A DNA stretch of 64,000 bases, from NCBI GenBank assembly GCA_022508565.1, contig JAFLUY010000003.1, forward strand, positions 1 to 64,000, read 5' to 3'. Both the position numbers and the translations under genes were made by a program. Every line of letters starts with the position of its first letter. Within the stretch, counting starts at the first letter, position 1. Shown piece after piece: positions 51,124 to 61,763 of the stretch. This DNA is from Erysipelotrichales bacterium (GTDB lineage Bacteria; Bacillota_I; Bacilli_A; RF39; UBA660). Below the pieces are notes generated by a model. That model was not told where the DNA came from. It did not search any database and worked only from the letters and a program-made list of their open reading frames with translations.

Positions 51124-53620
51124 ATTTTCCACAGCATTGTTTATATTTTTTTCCACTCCCACAAGGACATAGATCATTTCTACCAACTTTATTTTCATTT
51201 TTAACAGGAGTTTTAACTTTTTCTTTTCCATCTCCTGCATTACCTTCCATTGGTTTAGCAGTAAAGTTTTGTTTGATTTCCATCTTTAGCAAGAATGTTG
51301 CAATAGAAGCATCAATGTTATCTTGCATTGCTTCAAACATTTCATATCCTTCTAATGCGTAAGCTTGTAATGGATTATTTTGACCATATCCACGAAGACC
51401 AATACCTTCTCTTAAACGGTCCATATCAGCGATATGTTTAACCCATGCTTCATCTATTACTCTTAATGATATATGTTTTTCAAAGTCAACAACTAATTCT
51501 TGTGGAACTATTGAAATCTTTTCTTCATAATCGCTTACAACTCTTTCAGATAAGAATTCGAATACATCGTCTTCTTTCATGCCAGATAAATCTTCTAACT
51601 TGATTTTATCTCTTTTAATTAAGTTATGATTAACAGCATCACAGATAGAATCTAAATCAGATTCTGTTAAGTATCCTTCTGGAGCAATATGTGATTCAAT
51701 TAGTTCATCTATATAGTCATTAATAATATCAACTATAATACTATGAATATCTTCAGAATCTAATATTTCATTTCTTCTTTCATAGATTATCTTTCTTTGT
51801 TCAGAAACAATATTATCATAATCTAGTAAATTCTTACGTAAATCATAGTTGTTTCCTTCAACTTTCTTTTGTGCGGATTCAACAGATTTAGTAAACATTT
51901 TACTTCTTACTTGTTCCATTTCATCTAAACCTAATGATTGAACTAGATTTTTAACTTTATCAGCACCAAATCTATGCATTAGTTCATCTTCAAATGAGAT
52001 AAAGAATTGAGAATATCCAGGATCTCCTTGACGTCCAGCACGTCCACGAAGTTGGTTATCGATACGACGTGATTCATGTCTTTCAGTACCTAATACACAT
52101 AGACCGCCTAATTCAGCAACGCCTTCACCTAATTTTATATCGGTTCCACGTCCTGCCATATTAGTTGCGATTGTAACTGCACCTTTTTCACCAGCTTTAG
52201 CGATGATTTCGGCTTCTCTTGCATGGTTCTTAGCATTTAATACTTCATGCTTAATTCCAACTTTATCTAACATTCTTGATAATTTCTCGTTAGTTTCAAC
52301 TGAGATTGTACCAACTAATATTGGTTGTCCAGTCTCATGTACTTCTTTAATGAACTGAACAATTGCTTTATATTTACCTCTTTCAGTTGCATACATCAAA
52401 TCAGACATATCTTTTCTTATACAAGGTTTATTAGTAGGAATTTGAATAACATACATGTTATAAATATCTCTAAACTCTTCTTCTTCAGTTTTAGCAGTAC
52501 CTGTCATACCAGATATTTTTGCATACATTCTAAATAAATTTTGGAATGTTATTGTAGCCATAGTACGAGTTTCTTCATTGATTTTAACTCCTTCTTTAGC
52601 TTCAATAGCTTGATGTAATCCATCACTGAATTGTCTTCCTTGCATTAAACGTCCAGTAAATTGGTCAACTATAACAACTTTTTGTTCTCCATCAACTATA
52701 TAATCCACATCAAGTGCCATTCCATAATTAGCCTTTAACGCTTGGTTTATATGATGAACTAATGCTGTATTATCTGCGTCATATAAATTTTTTAATTTAA
52801 AGAACTTCTCAATTTTAACTGATCCGCTTTCAGTAAGCATTACTGATTTAGTTTTTGGATCAACTGTATAGTCTTCTTCTTCAGTTAATGACTTAACAGC
52901 TTTATCAGCTTCACGATAAAGATTAGCTGAATTTACTTTGCCACCACTAATGATTAATGGAGTTCTTGCTTCATCAATTAACATTGAGTCAACTTCGTCT
53001 AGTATTACATAATTTAATTTTCTTTGGACTCTGTCTTCAGCTCTAACTACCATGTTATCTCTTAAGTAGTCAAAACCAACTTCATTATTTGTAGAATATG
53101 TAATATCACAATTATAAACTTCTCTTTTTTGTTCTGGAGTCATTTCATGTAAGTTAACACCAACTGTTAAACCCAAGAATTTATAAATAGGCCCCATCCA
53201 ATCAGCATTACGTTGTGTTAAGTATTCATTAACAGTAACTACATGAACACCTTTTCCAGTTAAAGCATTAAGATAAGCTGGTAGTGTTGTTGTTAAAGTT
53301 TTACCTTCACCAGTTTTTAACTCAGCTATATTACCAAAATGTAATGCTAAACCACCAAGCAATTGAACATAGTAAGGTTTTTCACCAATTTGTCTATAAG
53401 CAACTTCTCTAACAGCTGCAAAAGCTGGAACTATTATTTCCTCATCATTAATAGTTTTGCCATTTTCTAGTTCACTCTTTAGTTTATCTGTGATAGCTGC
53501 TAAATCTTTATCTTTCATCTTAGAATATTCTTCATCTAAGGCGATAATCTTATCAGCAATTTTCTTAAATTTATTTAATTCTTTGTATTCAGTATCAATT
53601 AAGCTTTTTAATAATCTCAT
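51122..53620 (-). CDS. secA: Preprotein translocase subunit SecA
   Basis: AELKTGEGKTLTTTLPAYLNAL; ATNMAGRGTDIKLG; C-terminal NDLCPCGSGKKYKQCCGK. Confidence 0.99.
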   Translation of the reverse strand: MRLLKSLIDTEYKELNKFKKIADKIIALDEEYSKMKDKDLAAITDKLKSELENGKTINDEEIIVPAFAAVREVAYRQIGEKPYYVQLLGGLALHFGNIAELKTGEGKTLTTTLPAYLNALTGKGVHVVTVNEYLTQRNADWMGPIYKFLGLTVGVNLHEMTPEQKREVYNCDITYSTNNEVGFDYLRDNMVVRAEDRVQRKLNYVILDEVDSMLIDEARTPLIISGGKVNSANLYREADKAVKSLTEEEDYTVDPKTKSVMLTESGSVKIEKFFKLKNLYDADNTALVHHINQALKANYGMALDVDYIVDGEQKVVIVDQFTGRLMQGRQFSDGLHQAIEAKEGVKINEETRTMATITFQNLFRMYAKISGMTGTAKTEEEEFRDIYNMYVIQIPTNKPCIRKDMSDLMYATERGKYKAIVQFIKEVHETGQPILVGTISVETNEKLSRMLDKVGIKHEVLNAKNHAREAEIIAKAGEKGAVTIATNMAGRGTDIKLGEGVAELGGLCVLGTERHESRRIDNQLRGRAGRQGDPGYSQFFISFEDELMHRFGADKVKNLVQSLGLDEMEQVRSKMFTKSVESAQKKVEGNNYDLRKNLLDYDNIVSEQRKIIYERRNEILDSEDIHSIIVDIINDYIDELIESHIAPEGYLTESDLDSICDAVNHNLIKRDKIKLEDLSGMKEDDVFEFLSERVVSDYEEKISIVPQELVVDFEKHISLRVIDEAWVKHIADMDRLREGIGLRGYGQNNPLQAYALEGYEMFEAMQDNIDASIATFLLKMEIKQNFTAKPMEGNAGDGKEKVKTPVKNENKVGRNDLCPCGSGKKYKQCCGK

Positions 53621-53702
53621 TTCATACCCTCCATAAAGTTTATTATACCATAAAAAAGATAAAAAGTACCATTTTATTGGTGCTTTTATCTAAACTAATT
53701 AA

Positions 53703-54812
53703 CTATTTTAATTTTCTTTCGTACCTTGTTAATAATTTAATATCAGAATCATCTACTAAATTATCTTCTATTTCTCTTCTCAACCTTAGTATTCTTTCTC
53801 TTTCAGCAGCTAAGAATGCCTCTCTAAGTTTCATTGGGCCGAAGAATAATCCAACTCTTGTCGCATAACTTTCTTTTTCCAATACTCCATTAGTATATTT
53901 TAATTCAGAAGTTGTACCTGGTTCTAATTCATTTATAAAAATAACTGCTAATTCTATTAAAATATATGCAAGCGTGAAAAAAATCATTATATTTCTTAAC
54001 TGATTATTAGTTTTAGTCATCGATACTTCTTCTTTACCAATTTTTGTATAACGAACAATTTCCATAACTATCGTCTTTTTATCTGATTCAGTAAGTCTAT
54101 CTAAAACTTCTTCTTCATCTTTACTAACTAAACTACTATCTTTAAGCATTTGAATAACTTTATCAAATATTATTGGATATTCTGAATCAAGTTCATTAAA
54201 AACAATATTATCAAATGTTTCTAAATCAATATAATCTGCAGTCTTAGCTGAAGTATTACTAATTTCCCCATTTTCATTTATACTAAACTTAGCAAAGAAA
54301 GCATCCATACCATCATATATTTTAAAACTTAACTCGCTACTAAACTCAAATGGCAACTTTTTCATATCAACTTTGCTATGATCAACATTATTTCTAAAAA
54401 GCCAATTCCAAAATCCTCTATCATAACCTTTATAAGAATCAGTAGCTTGACCTAATTCAGAGTTATAAATTGTATGTTCTACATTATAAGTTGTGACTTT
54501 TCCAGTTTTAACATCCTTATTAGGAACACATGCAACAGCAATAGTAGCAGCTGTTAAACAAGCTGGAAGCGTTACTACAAAAAATCTTTGTATCTTTAAA
54601 TAAGAATAACTTTCCACAAAACATTTTAGGTTTTTAACACGAATATTAGATTGTAAATTTTTTATTCCGTCTATCGAATACTGATTAGTAGGAGCAACTA
54701 AATTTTTGGTATTTGTTTCTCTAACAACATTTCTTAAGTTAACCCTATTGATATTTTTTAAATATCTAGCTTGGTTCAAATTATTTAAAACGGCTCTTGT
54801 AATATCTAACAT
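53703..54812 (-). CDS. Membrane protein, paralog of the upstream neighbour (start corrected from 54887 to MLDITRAVLNNLNQ)
   Basis: Aligns with neighbour: ML..T+A.LNNLNQ, RFFVVTLPA.L.A.TI, EHT.YNSELG, +.FGP..LRE.F.AAE++RIL+.+.E; SD AGAGG before ATG 54812. Confidence 0.82.
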   Translation of the reverse strand: MLDITRAVLNNLNQARYLKNINRVNLRNVVRETNTKNLVAPTNQYSIDGIKNLQSNIRVKNLKCFVESYSYLKIQRFFVVTLPACLTAATIAVACVPNKDVKTGKVTTYNVEHTIYNSELGQATDSYKGYDRGFWNWLFRNNVDHSKVDMKKLPFEFSSELSFKIYDGMDAFFAKFSINENGEISNTSAKTADYIDLETFDNIVFNELDSEYPIIFDKVIQMLKDSSLVSKDEEEVLDRLTESDKKTIVMEIVRYTKIGKEEVSMTKTNNQLRNIMIFFTLAYILIELAVIFINELEPGTTSELKYTNGVLEKESYATRVGLFFGPMKLREAFLAAERERILRLRREIEDNLVDDSDIKLLTRYERKLK

Positions 54813-54876
54813 AAAATACCTCTTCTCGTCTAAATATTCTATATTATTATACTTAAATAAGCAAGAAAAAAGAGCA

Positions 54877-56019
54877 TTAACGCTCAATTTTCTCGCTTCT
54901 TTTCAGCTTTTTTTCATAACCTGTTAAAATTGGAGAATTATCAACTGTTGCTAGTGTATTTGTATATAGTTCTTCTTTTACTTTTAAAATACGATCCTTT
55001 TCTGCAGCAATAAACTCTTCTCTTAAACTAAGAGGTCCAAAAATTAAACTAACTTCTTCATCTTCGCCATAAATTAATTCTCCCGAGTTATTTATTACTT
55101 TTGGGATCTTTACTTTAAGACGAGCATATTCGGTTTGTCTTAATACATCAATTTCAATTCCAATATAAATGGCTGTAACAACAAAGAATACAAGTCTCCA
55201 AAGAAGAAGAGTTTTTGATACTAACAATTCTTCTTTTTCTTTTTTAGTGTATTTATCTACTTCAATCGTTATTAACTTCATGTCAGATTCACATAAAGAT
55301 TTTAATATCATTTGTTGATCTTCAGTTAATCGTTCAGAGTTACTTAATATATTAATTATTCTATTAACTAATATATCATAATCATCATCTAAATTACTAA
55401 AGCTATACTCACTATAGTCAGTAAAATCAACTATATCACCAGTATTAATCTCATTAATTATTAATTCTCCATCATCAGAAAGACTAAATTTTGCTAAAAT
55501 AGATTTTAATTCATCATACATTTTAAATGTAACCGAATTATTTTTAACATATTTTATACTTTGTATATCTCCTTCATTTTTATCAGATAAATAAGTAAAT
55601 GAAGATTCTTCATCATTGCTTATTATATGATATTTATCTTCATACTTGCTAACTCCTAGTTCAGAGTTGTATAAAGTATGCTCGCCCTTATATACATCTA
55701 CTTCTTTGGTTGTATCGTATCTTCCAGGAGCACAAAGCAAACCAATAGTAGTAGCACTTAGTAAAGCAGGTAAAGTTACTACAAAAAATCTTGATTTAAG
55801 TATACGAGTATAAGAACTAGCAAACACTTTTAAGTTTTTTTCTCTTATAGTTGTTTCTAAATTAACTAATTCATCTACTGAATACTTATTTTCATAAATC
55901 ATGTTTTTTGTTTCTTTTTCTTTTACTTCTTTGTCTGGTCTAATTTCTAGTTTATTAACATTTTTTCTAAAAGTAATTTGGTTTAAATTATTTAATAAAG
56001 CCTTTGTTGTAGATAACAT
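54877..56019 (-). CDS. Membrane protein, paralog of the downstream neighbour
   Basis: Same shared blocks as 53703-54812. Confidence 0.85.
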   Translation of the reverse strand: MLSTTKALLNNLNQITFRKNVNKLEIRPDKEVKEKETKNMIYENKYSVDELVNLETTIREKNLKVFASSYTRILKSRFFVVTLPALLSATTIGLLCAPGRYDTTKEVDVYKGEHTLYNSELGVSKYEDKYHIISNDEESSFTYLSDKNEGDIQSIKYVKNNSVTFKMYDELKSILAKFSLSDDGELIINEINTGDIVDFTDYSEYSFSNLDDDYDILVNRIINILSNSERLTEDQQMILKSLCESDMKLITIEVDKYTKKEKEELLVSKTLLLWRLVFFVVTAIYIGIEIDVLRQTEYARLKVKIPKVINNSGELIYGEDEEVSLIFGPLSLREEFIAAEKDRILKVKEELYTNTLATVDNSPILTGYEKKLKRSEKIER

Positions 56020-56098
56020 AAAAACACCTCACTCGTGTAATTATTTTAAATTATAAATATTCTCTATGCAAGAAAAAAAGAGCATTAATGCTCAAGTT

Positions 56099-56635
56099 TT
56101 ATCTACTATTGATTATACCGTAATTTCCATCTTTTCTTTTGTAGATTAAAGATACACATTCTTCATCAACATTTTTGAATAAGAAGAAATCATGTCCCAA
56201 TAATTCCATTTGTAAAATAGCTTCTTCTTCACCCATTGGTTTACTATCAATATCTTTTCTTTTTACAATTGTTTCTTGGATTTCCTCATCTTCAATATCA
56301 TCAAGAAATGCAAAACCTATAGGTTCTTCACTTCTTTTCTTATTTAATTTAGTTTTATTCTTTCTTATTTGTCTTTCTAAAACATCAATTACTAAATCTA
56401 TAGCAGCATATAAATCAACATTTTTTTCTTCAGCTCTTAATGTATATCTATTTGTTGGAATAGTAACTTCAATAATTTCATTACCATTTCTTACACGAAT
56501 AAGTACATGAGCATCGATACTGGTTGGATCTTCAAAGTATCTTTCTAAACGTTGTAATTTTTCCTTAACATAATTTCTTATTGAGTCAGTAACTTCAATT
56601 TTGTCTCCACGAATATTAATATTCACGCATATCAC
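56099..56635 (-). CDS. hpf: Ribosome hibernation-promoting factor (long form)
   Basis: NIRGDKIEVTDSIRNYVKEKLQRLERYFED; C-terminal EEEAILQMELLGHDFFLFKN. Confidence 0.96.
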   Translation of the reverse strand: MICVNINIRGDKIEVTDSIRNYVKEKLQRLERYFEDPTSIDAHVLIRVRNGNEIIEVTIPTNRYTLRAEEKNVDLYAAIDLVIDVLERQIRKNKTKLNKKRSEEPIGFAFLDDIEDEEIQETIVKRKDIDSKPMGEEEAILQMELLGHDFFLFKNVDEECVSLIYKRKDGNYGIINSR

Positions 56636-56682
56636 CTTCCTGGTTTTATTATATCAAGGAAATAATAACTTTTAAAGAAAAA

Positions 56683-56919
56683 TTACATTGAATATGACAC
56701 TACTTTTGAAACCACTTCAATAGCTTGAAGACCTTTTACTGTTTCAATTAGTTTAAATGATACTTCATCGCCTTGGTTTAATGTTTTAAATCCATCCATG
56801 TTAATAGCTGAATAATGCACAAAAATATCATCTAAATTAGGGCATTCAATGAAACCATAACCCTTTTCATTGTTAAACCATTTAACTTTTCCAGTCATTC
56901 TAACACCTCTTTCCTTCAA
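56683..56919 (-). CDS. Cold-shock domain protein
   Basis: GKVKWFNNEKGYGFIE...DIFVHYSAI. Confidence 0.97.
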   Translation of the reverse strand: MKERGVRMTGKVKWFNNEKGYGFIECPNLDDIFVHYSAINMDGFKTLNQGDEVSFKLIETVKGLQAIEVVSKVVSYSM

Positions 56920-57000
56920 AAATACAAACCCATTATATACATTTGAATTAATAAAATTTGTCGAACGATGTCGACGATGTTAAAAAAATAAAAAAACGTT

Positions 57001-57432
57001 TTAATAAACGTTTTTATTCATACGAGATAAGTCTCTTTCTTTAATGGTTTCTCTTTTATCGTATAGTTTTTTACCCTTACATAAACCAAGAAGAATCTTT
57101 GCTTTATCACCCTTAAAATAAAGACTCAATGGTACGAGAGTATAACCATTTAACTTAATTTCTTCTTGTAATTTCATTATTTCTTTTTTATGTAATAAAA
57201 GTTTTCTACTTCTTCTTTCATCATGATTAAATCTATTGCCTTCCTCATACTTTGCAATGTACATATTAGTAACAAATGCTTCTCCATTTTTAATTCTCGC
57301 AAATGTATCCTTTAGGTTAGCACTTCCCTTACGAATAGATTTAATCTCAGTTCCAGTTAAAACTATACCAGTTTCTATTTCCCTAATTATAAAATAATCG
57401 AAATATGCTTTCTTATTTTTTATTTCTATCAT
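57001..57432 (-). CDS. smpB: SsrA-binding protein SmpB
   Basis: [36 protein letters not shown]. Confidence 0.98.
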   Translation of the reverse strand: MIEIKNKKAYFDYFIIREIETGIVLTGTEIKSIRKGSANLKDTFARIKNGEAFVTNMYIAKYEEGNRFNHDERRSRKLLLHKKEIMKLQEEIKLNGYTLVPLSLYFKGDKAKILLGLCKGKKLYDKRETIKERDLSRMNKNVY

Positions 57433-57437
57433 GTTTT

Positions 57438-59624
57438 TTACCTTTTTTTGAACTTTCTTTTGGTTTTTTTCTCTGTTGCTTCATTATTATATTCATCTTT
57501 TGCATCTTTAACAAGAGCAAAATCAACCATAGAAGTCGCTTTTGATGCTGAAATACATTTTACTCTTATATTTTGACCAAGTTTATATGTTTTACTTGTC
57601 TTTTTATCTATTAATGCACAAGCATATTCAACATATTCAAAATTGTTTCCATCTAGTAAATCTGTTGATACTAAACCCTCTACTAGATTTTCTAATTGGA
57701 CAAATATTCCAAATGTTCCAACACCAGAAATAATTCCATCATATTCTTCACCAATATGTTGTTCCATATACTCGGCCATTTTCATTTTTGTAACTGCTCT
57801 TTCAGCTTCAACTGCCATTTGTTCGCGTTTACTTGCTTGCTCAGTTATTGGACCTAACTCTTTTCTATAGTAATCAAGTGTTGCCGAGTCTGTTTTATTA
57901 TTTATTAGATAAGTCCAAATAAGTCTATGAGTTATAAGATCAGGATATCTTCTGATTGGACTAGTAAAATGTGTATATGAAGTATGTGGTGGAACAACTG
58001 CAAGTCCAAAGTGGCCAATATTATCAGGAGAATATATAGCCTTAGGTAAACTTCTTAAAGCTAGGGAAAAAACAATATTTTTTTGTTGTCCTTCTATCTC
58101 GATTTGATTTAATAAACTTTGAAACATTTTAGGATTAGTAATATCACTGAATTTGCCCTTAACATTTATTCCAAAACTATGCAAGAAAGTTATGAAAGAT
58201 TGAACTTTTTCAGCAACAGGTGTTCCATGTACACGATATATAGCAGGTAAATTCATATTGAATAAAGTTGATGCAACTGTTTCGTTTGCAATTACCATAA
58301 AGTCTTCAATTAGCTTTTCACCTTCCCCACGATAAAGGATATGAACATCTACTGCTTTACCTGTTTCATCACAAGTAAATTTAACTTCATCCATATCAAA
58401 GTCAGAAGCTCCTCTTCTAGTTCTCTCGGTACGTATGATATGAGCAAGTTCTTGCATTAGTTTTAAATCATCTGCATAGTCTTCATAGCCTTCAGGTATT
58501 ATATCTTGTTCTAAAACACTGTTAACATCATCATAGTTCATCTTTTTCTTCGATCTAATAATAGAGGGATAAATACTCGAATCAATTACCTTAGCATTCT
58601 TATTTATAGTCATATCACAAGTAAGTGCACATCTATCAACATTTGGATTTAATGAACAAATTCCATTTGATAATTTATGTGGTAACATGGGTAAAACAGC
58701 ATACGCAAGATATGATGAAGTTCCACGATTATAAGCTTCCAAATCTAAAGGAGTTCCCTCACCAACATAGAAAGATACATCGGCAATAGAAACTTTTAAA
58801 TTATAGTTTTCTCCATCTCTTTTAATTGAGATAGCGTCATCTATATCTTTTGTATCTTTTCCATCAATAGTAAAAATATTTTCATCTCTTAAATCAGTAC
58901 GATATGTTAGTTCATGTTCTAAAGATTCCCCAGACACATCATCTGGTAAAGACCCTGCTTGCATCATTGCTTCTTCAGGGAAATCTGGATAGATTTCATA
59001 ATTAGCTGCTATCGATAAAATATCTTGATTCGCATCATCCTTATGACATATATGACGAGAAACCTCTCCTATATATCTATTCTTACCTAAATCTTCAACA
59101 ATTGATACTACAACAATTTCACCTTCAACACATTTTTTTAAACTTGTTTCATCAACAGTTAATTTTATATTTAATTTCTTTTGAGGTTCAAAATAAATAC
59201 TTACACCATCAGATTTAATTTGACCAACTATATTATTAATATCTCTTTTTAAAATCTTGATAACCATACCTTCTGGTTTTTTACCATGATTATCAGTTAT
59301 TTTAACTAATACAGTATCTCCAGCAAGTGCATATCCAAGATCTTCTTCTTTTATAAAAACATCAGGTTCATCTTCTATAACTACAAAGCCATTCCCACTT
59401 TTATTTATTTGCATTATTCCTTTTTTAAAATCAGGACACTTGCTATATAAAATATATTTATTTTTATTTGTTAAATAAACTACTAATTCTTTTGTTAAAA
59501 TATCTAGTTCATATTCTATTTCTTGAAGTTCTTCTACAGTAGTACAACCCAATTTATCATTTATAGTCATAATATCTAAAGCACTAAATTCATTTTCTAA
59601 TAATTCTAGAAGTCTTTCTTTCAT
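57438..59624 (-). CDS. rnr: Ribonuclease R
   Basis: [20 protein letters not shown] motif; C-terminal S1 domain; secG-rnr-smpB order. Confidence 0.98.
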   Translation of the reverse strand: MKERLLELLENEFSALDIMTINDKLGCTTVEELQEIEYELDILTKELVVYLTNKNKYILYSKCPDFKKGIMQINKSGNGFVVIEDEPDVFIKEEDLGYALAGDTVLVKITDNHGKKPEGMVIKILKRDINNIVGQIKSDGVSIYFEPQKKLNIKLTVDETSLKKCVEGEIVVVSIVEDLGKNRYIGEVSRHICHKDDANQDILSIAANYEIYPDFPEEAMMQAGSLPDDVSGESLEHELTYRTDLRDENIFTIDGKDTKDIDDAISIKRDGENYNLKVSIADVSFYVGEGTPLDLEAYNRGTSSYLAYAVLPMLPHKLSNGICSLNPNVDRCALTCDMTINKNAKVIDSSIYPSIIRSKKKMNYDDVNSVLEQDIIPEGYEDYADDLKLMQELAHIIRTERTRRGASDFDMDEVKFTCDETGKAVDVHILYRGEGEKLIEDFMVIANETVASTLFNMNLPAIYRVHGTPVAEKVQSFITFLHSFGINVKGKFSDITNPKMFQSLLNQIEIEGQQKNIVFSLALRSLPKAIYSPDNIGHFGLAVVPPHTSYTHFTSPIRRYPDLITHRLIWTYLINNKTDSATLDYYRKELGPITEQASKREQMAVEAERAVTKMKMAEYMEQHIGEEYDGIISGVGTFGIFVQLENLVEGLVSTDLLDGNNFEYVEYACALIDKKTSKTYKLGQNIRVKCISASKATSMVDFALVKDAKDEYNNEATEKKTKRKFKKR

Positions 59625-59710
59625 AGTATCACCTATTGTAATTATAACATTTATTTTTAAACAAAATAAAAAAAGTAGAACTAATTCTACTTACTATACT
59701 AAATTTAACA

Positions 59711-59926
59711 TTATTTTAAATATAACACTAAAGAAATAATTAAAAATAATATTCCTAAGATTAGAGTTAATCTACTAATTAGTAATTCTGCTCCTCTTTC
59801 CTTTTGGTTTTGAAATAATTCAGCATTTCCACCAGATATTATTTGTCCACCAGCTTGTGCTTTATTTCCTTGTAATAAAACAAGCACAATTATAAGAATA
59901 GCAATAATGATTAATACAGTTTCCAT
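59711..59926 (-). CDS. secG: Preprotein translocase subunit SecG
   Basis: Two TM segments, LLQGNKAQAGGQIISGGNAELF; upstream of rnr. Confidence 0.92.
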   Translation of the reverse strand: METVLIIIAILIIVLVLLQGNKAQAGGQIISGGNAELFQNQKERGAELLISRLTLILGILFLIISLVLYLK

Positions 59927-60115
59927 CTCATCACCTAATTTCTAAAGACTAATTTAACATATTTATAAATAATATTCAAGTAAATTACATAAAACTACTT
60001 AAAAAATAACACATTAATTAGTATAAAAGATTTGTAAAAATTAAGCAATATTAAAATAAATTAAGCAAAAAAAGCTAATGTTATGCTATAATTTTTATAA
60101 ATAGGAGGGGAAACA

Positions 60116-61354
60116 GTGAAAATAGTTGAATTAAGTAACACTAAATTTGACGAATACGCTATGGCGCATCCATTAAGTAATTACTGCCAAGCATCTAAGT
60201 ATGCCCTAGTTATGACGGACTTCGGATATTCATACGATTATATAGCTATGGTCGATGATGAAAATAGAATCTTAGCTGCTACTTTAGTATTAACTAAAAG
60301 AATTAAAGGTAGTATCAAATATGGCTATTCTCCTAAAGGTTTTTTATTAAATTTCTATGATAAAGAAATACTTAAAACATTTTTAAAACTGTTAACAGAT
60401 TATTATAAAAAACAAGACTTTATCTTTATTAAATTTAATCCAGAAATAATTATTGGAGAAACAAGTTTAAAAGATAAATTAATTATGAATTATAATGGTA
60501 ATGTTCGTATAATTGATGATCTAAAAGCTTATAACGTTAAAAGAAGACTTGAATTAAAAGAATTTGATTTAATGATGCCAAAGTTTAATGCTTACATTGA
60601 TTTAAAAAACTTTGACATAATGAACATTGATAGAAACTTCCGAAAAAAAATTAGACACGGTTTAGACCGTGGACTTCACTTAACTATTGGTAATGCAAAA
60701 GAAATTGATATTTTATATAATTTCTTAAAAAATAAAACTAAAAAACCAATATCTTATTTCCGCAATATCTATAATGTCTTTAGTCGTGATAATTCAATGG
60801 ATTTAGTTTTTGTAAAAATAGATTTTCAAACATATTTAAACAATGTAAGAAAAAGATTCGATGAAGAACAAGTTTTAAATGATAACTGGAATAATTTATT
60901 ACAAGTTAATCCTGGCGAAAGAAGATATGTTCAAAGAAAAATGAACTCAGATAAAATAGTTGAGAGTTTAAAGAGCAAAATTATATATGCTACTAACGAG
61001 CTAAAAAGACATCCAGAAGTTATAGTGGCAGCTGCATTAGTTGTAAAACACCGTAATAGAATATCAATAATTGCAAGCGGATATTCTGATGAATACAAAC
61101 AAGAAAATCCAAACCATTTTTTACATTATGCAATATTTGAAAGATATAAACCTTATTTCAGTTTCTGTGATATAGGTGGTGTAACTGGTAACTTCGAAGA
61201 AACTTCCCAATATAAAGGATTAAATGATTTCAAATTAAAATTCAATGCAAAAATATATGAATATATTGGAGAGTTCGATTTAATTTGTAGTGAAAGAACA
61301 TTTAAGAAATTAATTAAGACAAGTTTCATCGAAGATGAATTTAACAATGAATAA
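60116..61354 (+). CDS. FemAB/MurM-like peptidoglycan interpeptide-bridge aminoacyltransferase (GTG start)
   Basis: FemX-like layout: NYCQASKYALVMTDFGY...YGYSPKGFLL...FIKFNPEI; SD AGGAGGGG. Confidence 0.85.
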   Translation: MKIVELSNTKFDEYAMAHPLSNYCQASKYALVMTDFGYSYDYIAMVDDENRILAATLVLTKRIKGSIKYGYSPKGFLLNFYDKEILKTFLKLLTDYYKKQDFIFIKFNPEIIIGETSLKDKLIMNYNGNVRIIDDLKAYNVKRRLELKEFDLMMPKFNAYIDLKNFDIMNIDRNFRKKIRHGLDRGLHLTIGNAKEIDILYNFLKNKTKKPISYFRNIYNVFSRDNSMDLVFVKIDFQTYLNNVRKRFDEEQVLNDNWNNLLQVNPGERRYVQRKMNSDKIVESLKSKIIYATNELKRHPEVIVAAALVVKHRNRISIIASGYSDEYKQENPNHFLHYAIFERYKPYFSFCDIGGVTGNFEETSQYKGLNDFKLKFNAKIYEYIGEFDLICSERTFKKLIKTSFIEDEFNNE

Positions 61355-61381
61355 AAGAAGTTATTTTTTAACTTCTTTTTT
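61353..61381 (+). terminator. Terminator of the FemAB-like gene
   Basis: AAAGAAGTTA-TTTTT-TAACTTCTTTTTT. Confidence 0.85.
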
Positions 61382-61393
61382 ATATACTTTAAT

Positions 61394-61762
61394 ATGGAAA
61401 GCCATTCTACTGATTACCATAACTCTTTTCTCTATAATCCGAAAACATACACAGTTGCATCAATGATAGTTGGATATTTACTAATTGGAGACTTGGATGC
61501 TCTACAGCAAAATGCAATTGGTAACTGGTTAATGACTGTTGCGCAAATATTAGAAGCTAATTCGGCAATTCAACAAGCAATTGAAGAAAGATTTCAAGGC
61601 AATAGTTATAATATTAATTCAAAACAATTTAAAAATGGTGGATCGCCATATATGAATGATGATGGCTTACTAAATTATTTATCCAAAGATGAACAAACTA
61701 TAAAGGAATTACAGGAAATGGTAAATAAATTAAAAGAAAAACTAGATAAATTATCTAGTTAG
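61394..61762 (+). CDS. Hypothetical protein (122 aa), possibly leaderless
   Basis: Intact ORF with coiled-coil C-terminus; no SD, TATACT ends 6 nt before ATG. Confidence 0.65.
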   Translation: MESHSTDYHNSFLYNPKTYTVASMIVGYLLIGDLDALQQNAIGNWLMTVAQILEANSAIQQAIEERFQGNSYNINSKQFKNGGSPYMNDDGLLNYLSKDEQTIKELQEMVNKLKEKLDKLSS

Positions 61763-61763
61763 T

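Noticed and set aside
61153-61347. Minus-strand 64-aa ORF in the FemAB-like gene
   Set aside because: Antisense shadow.
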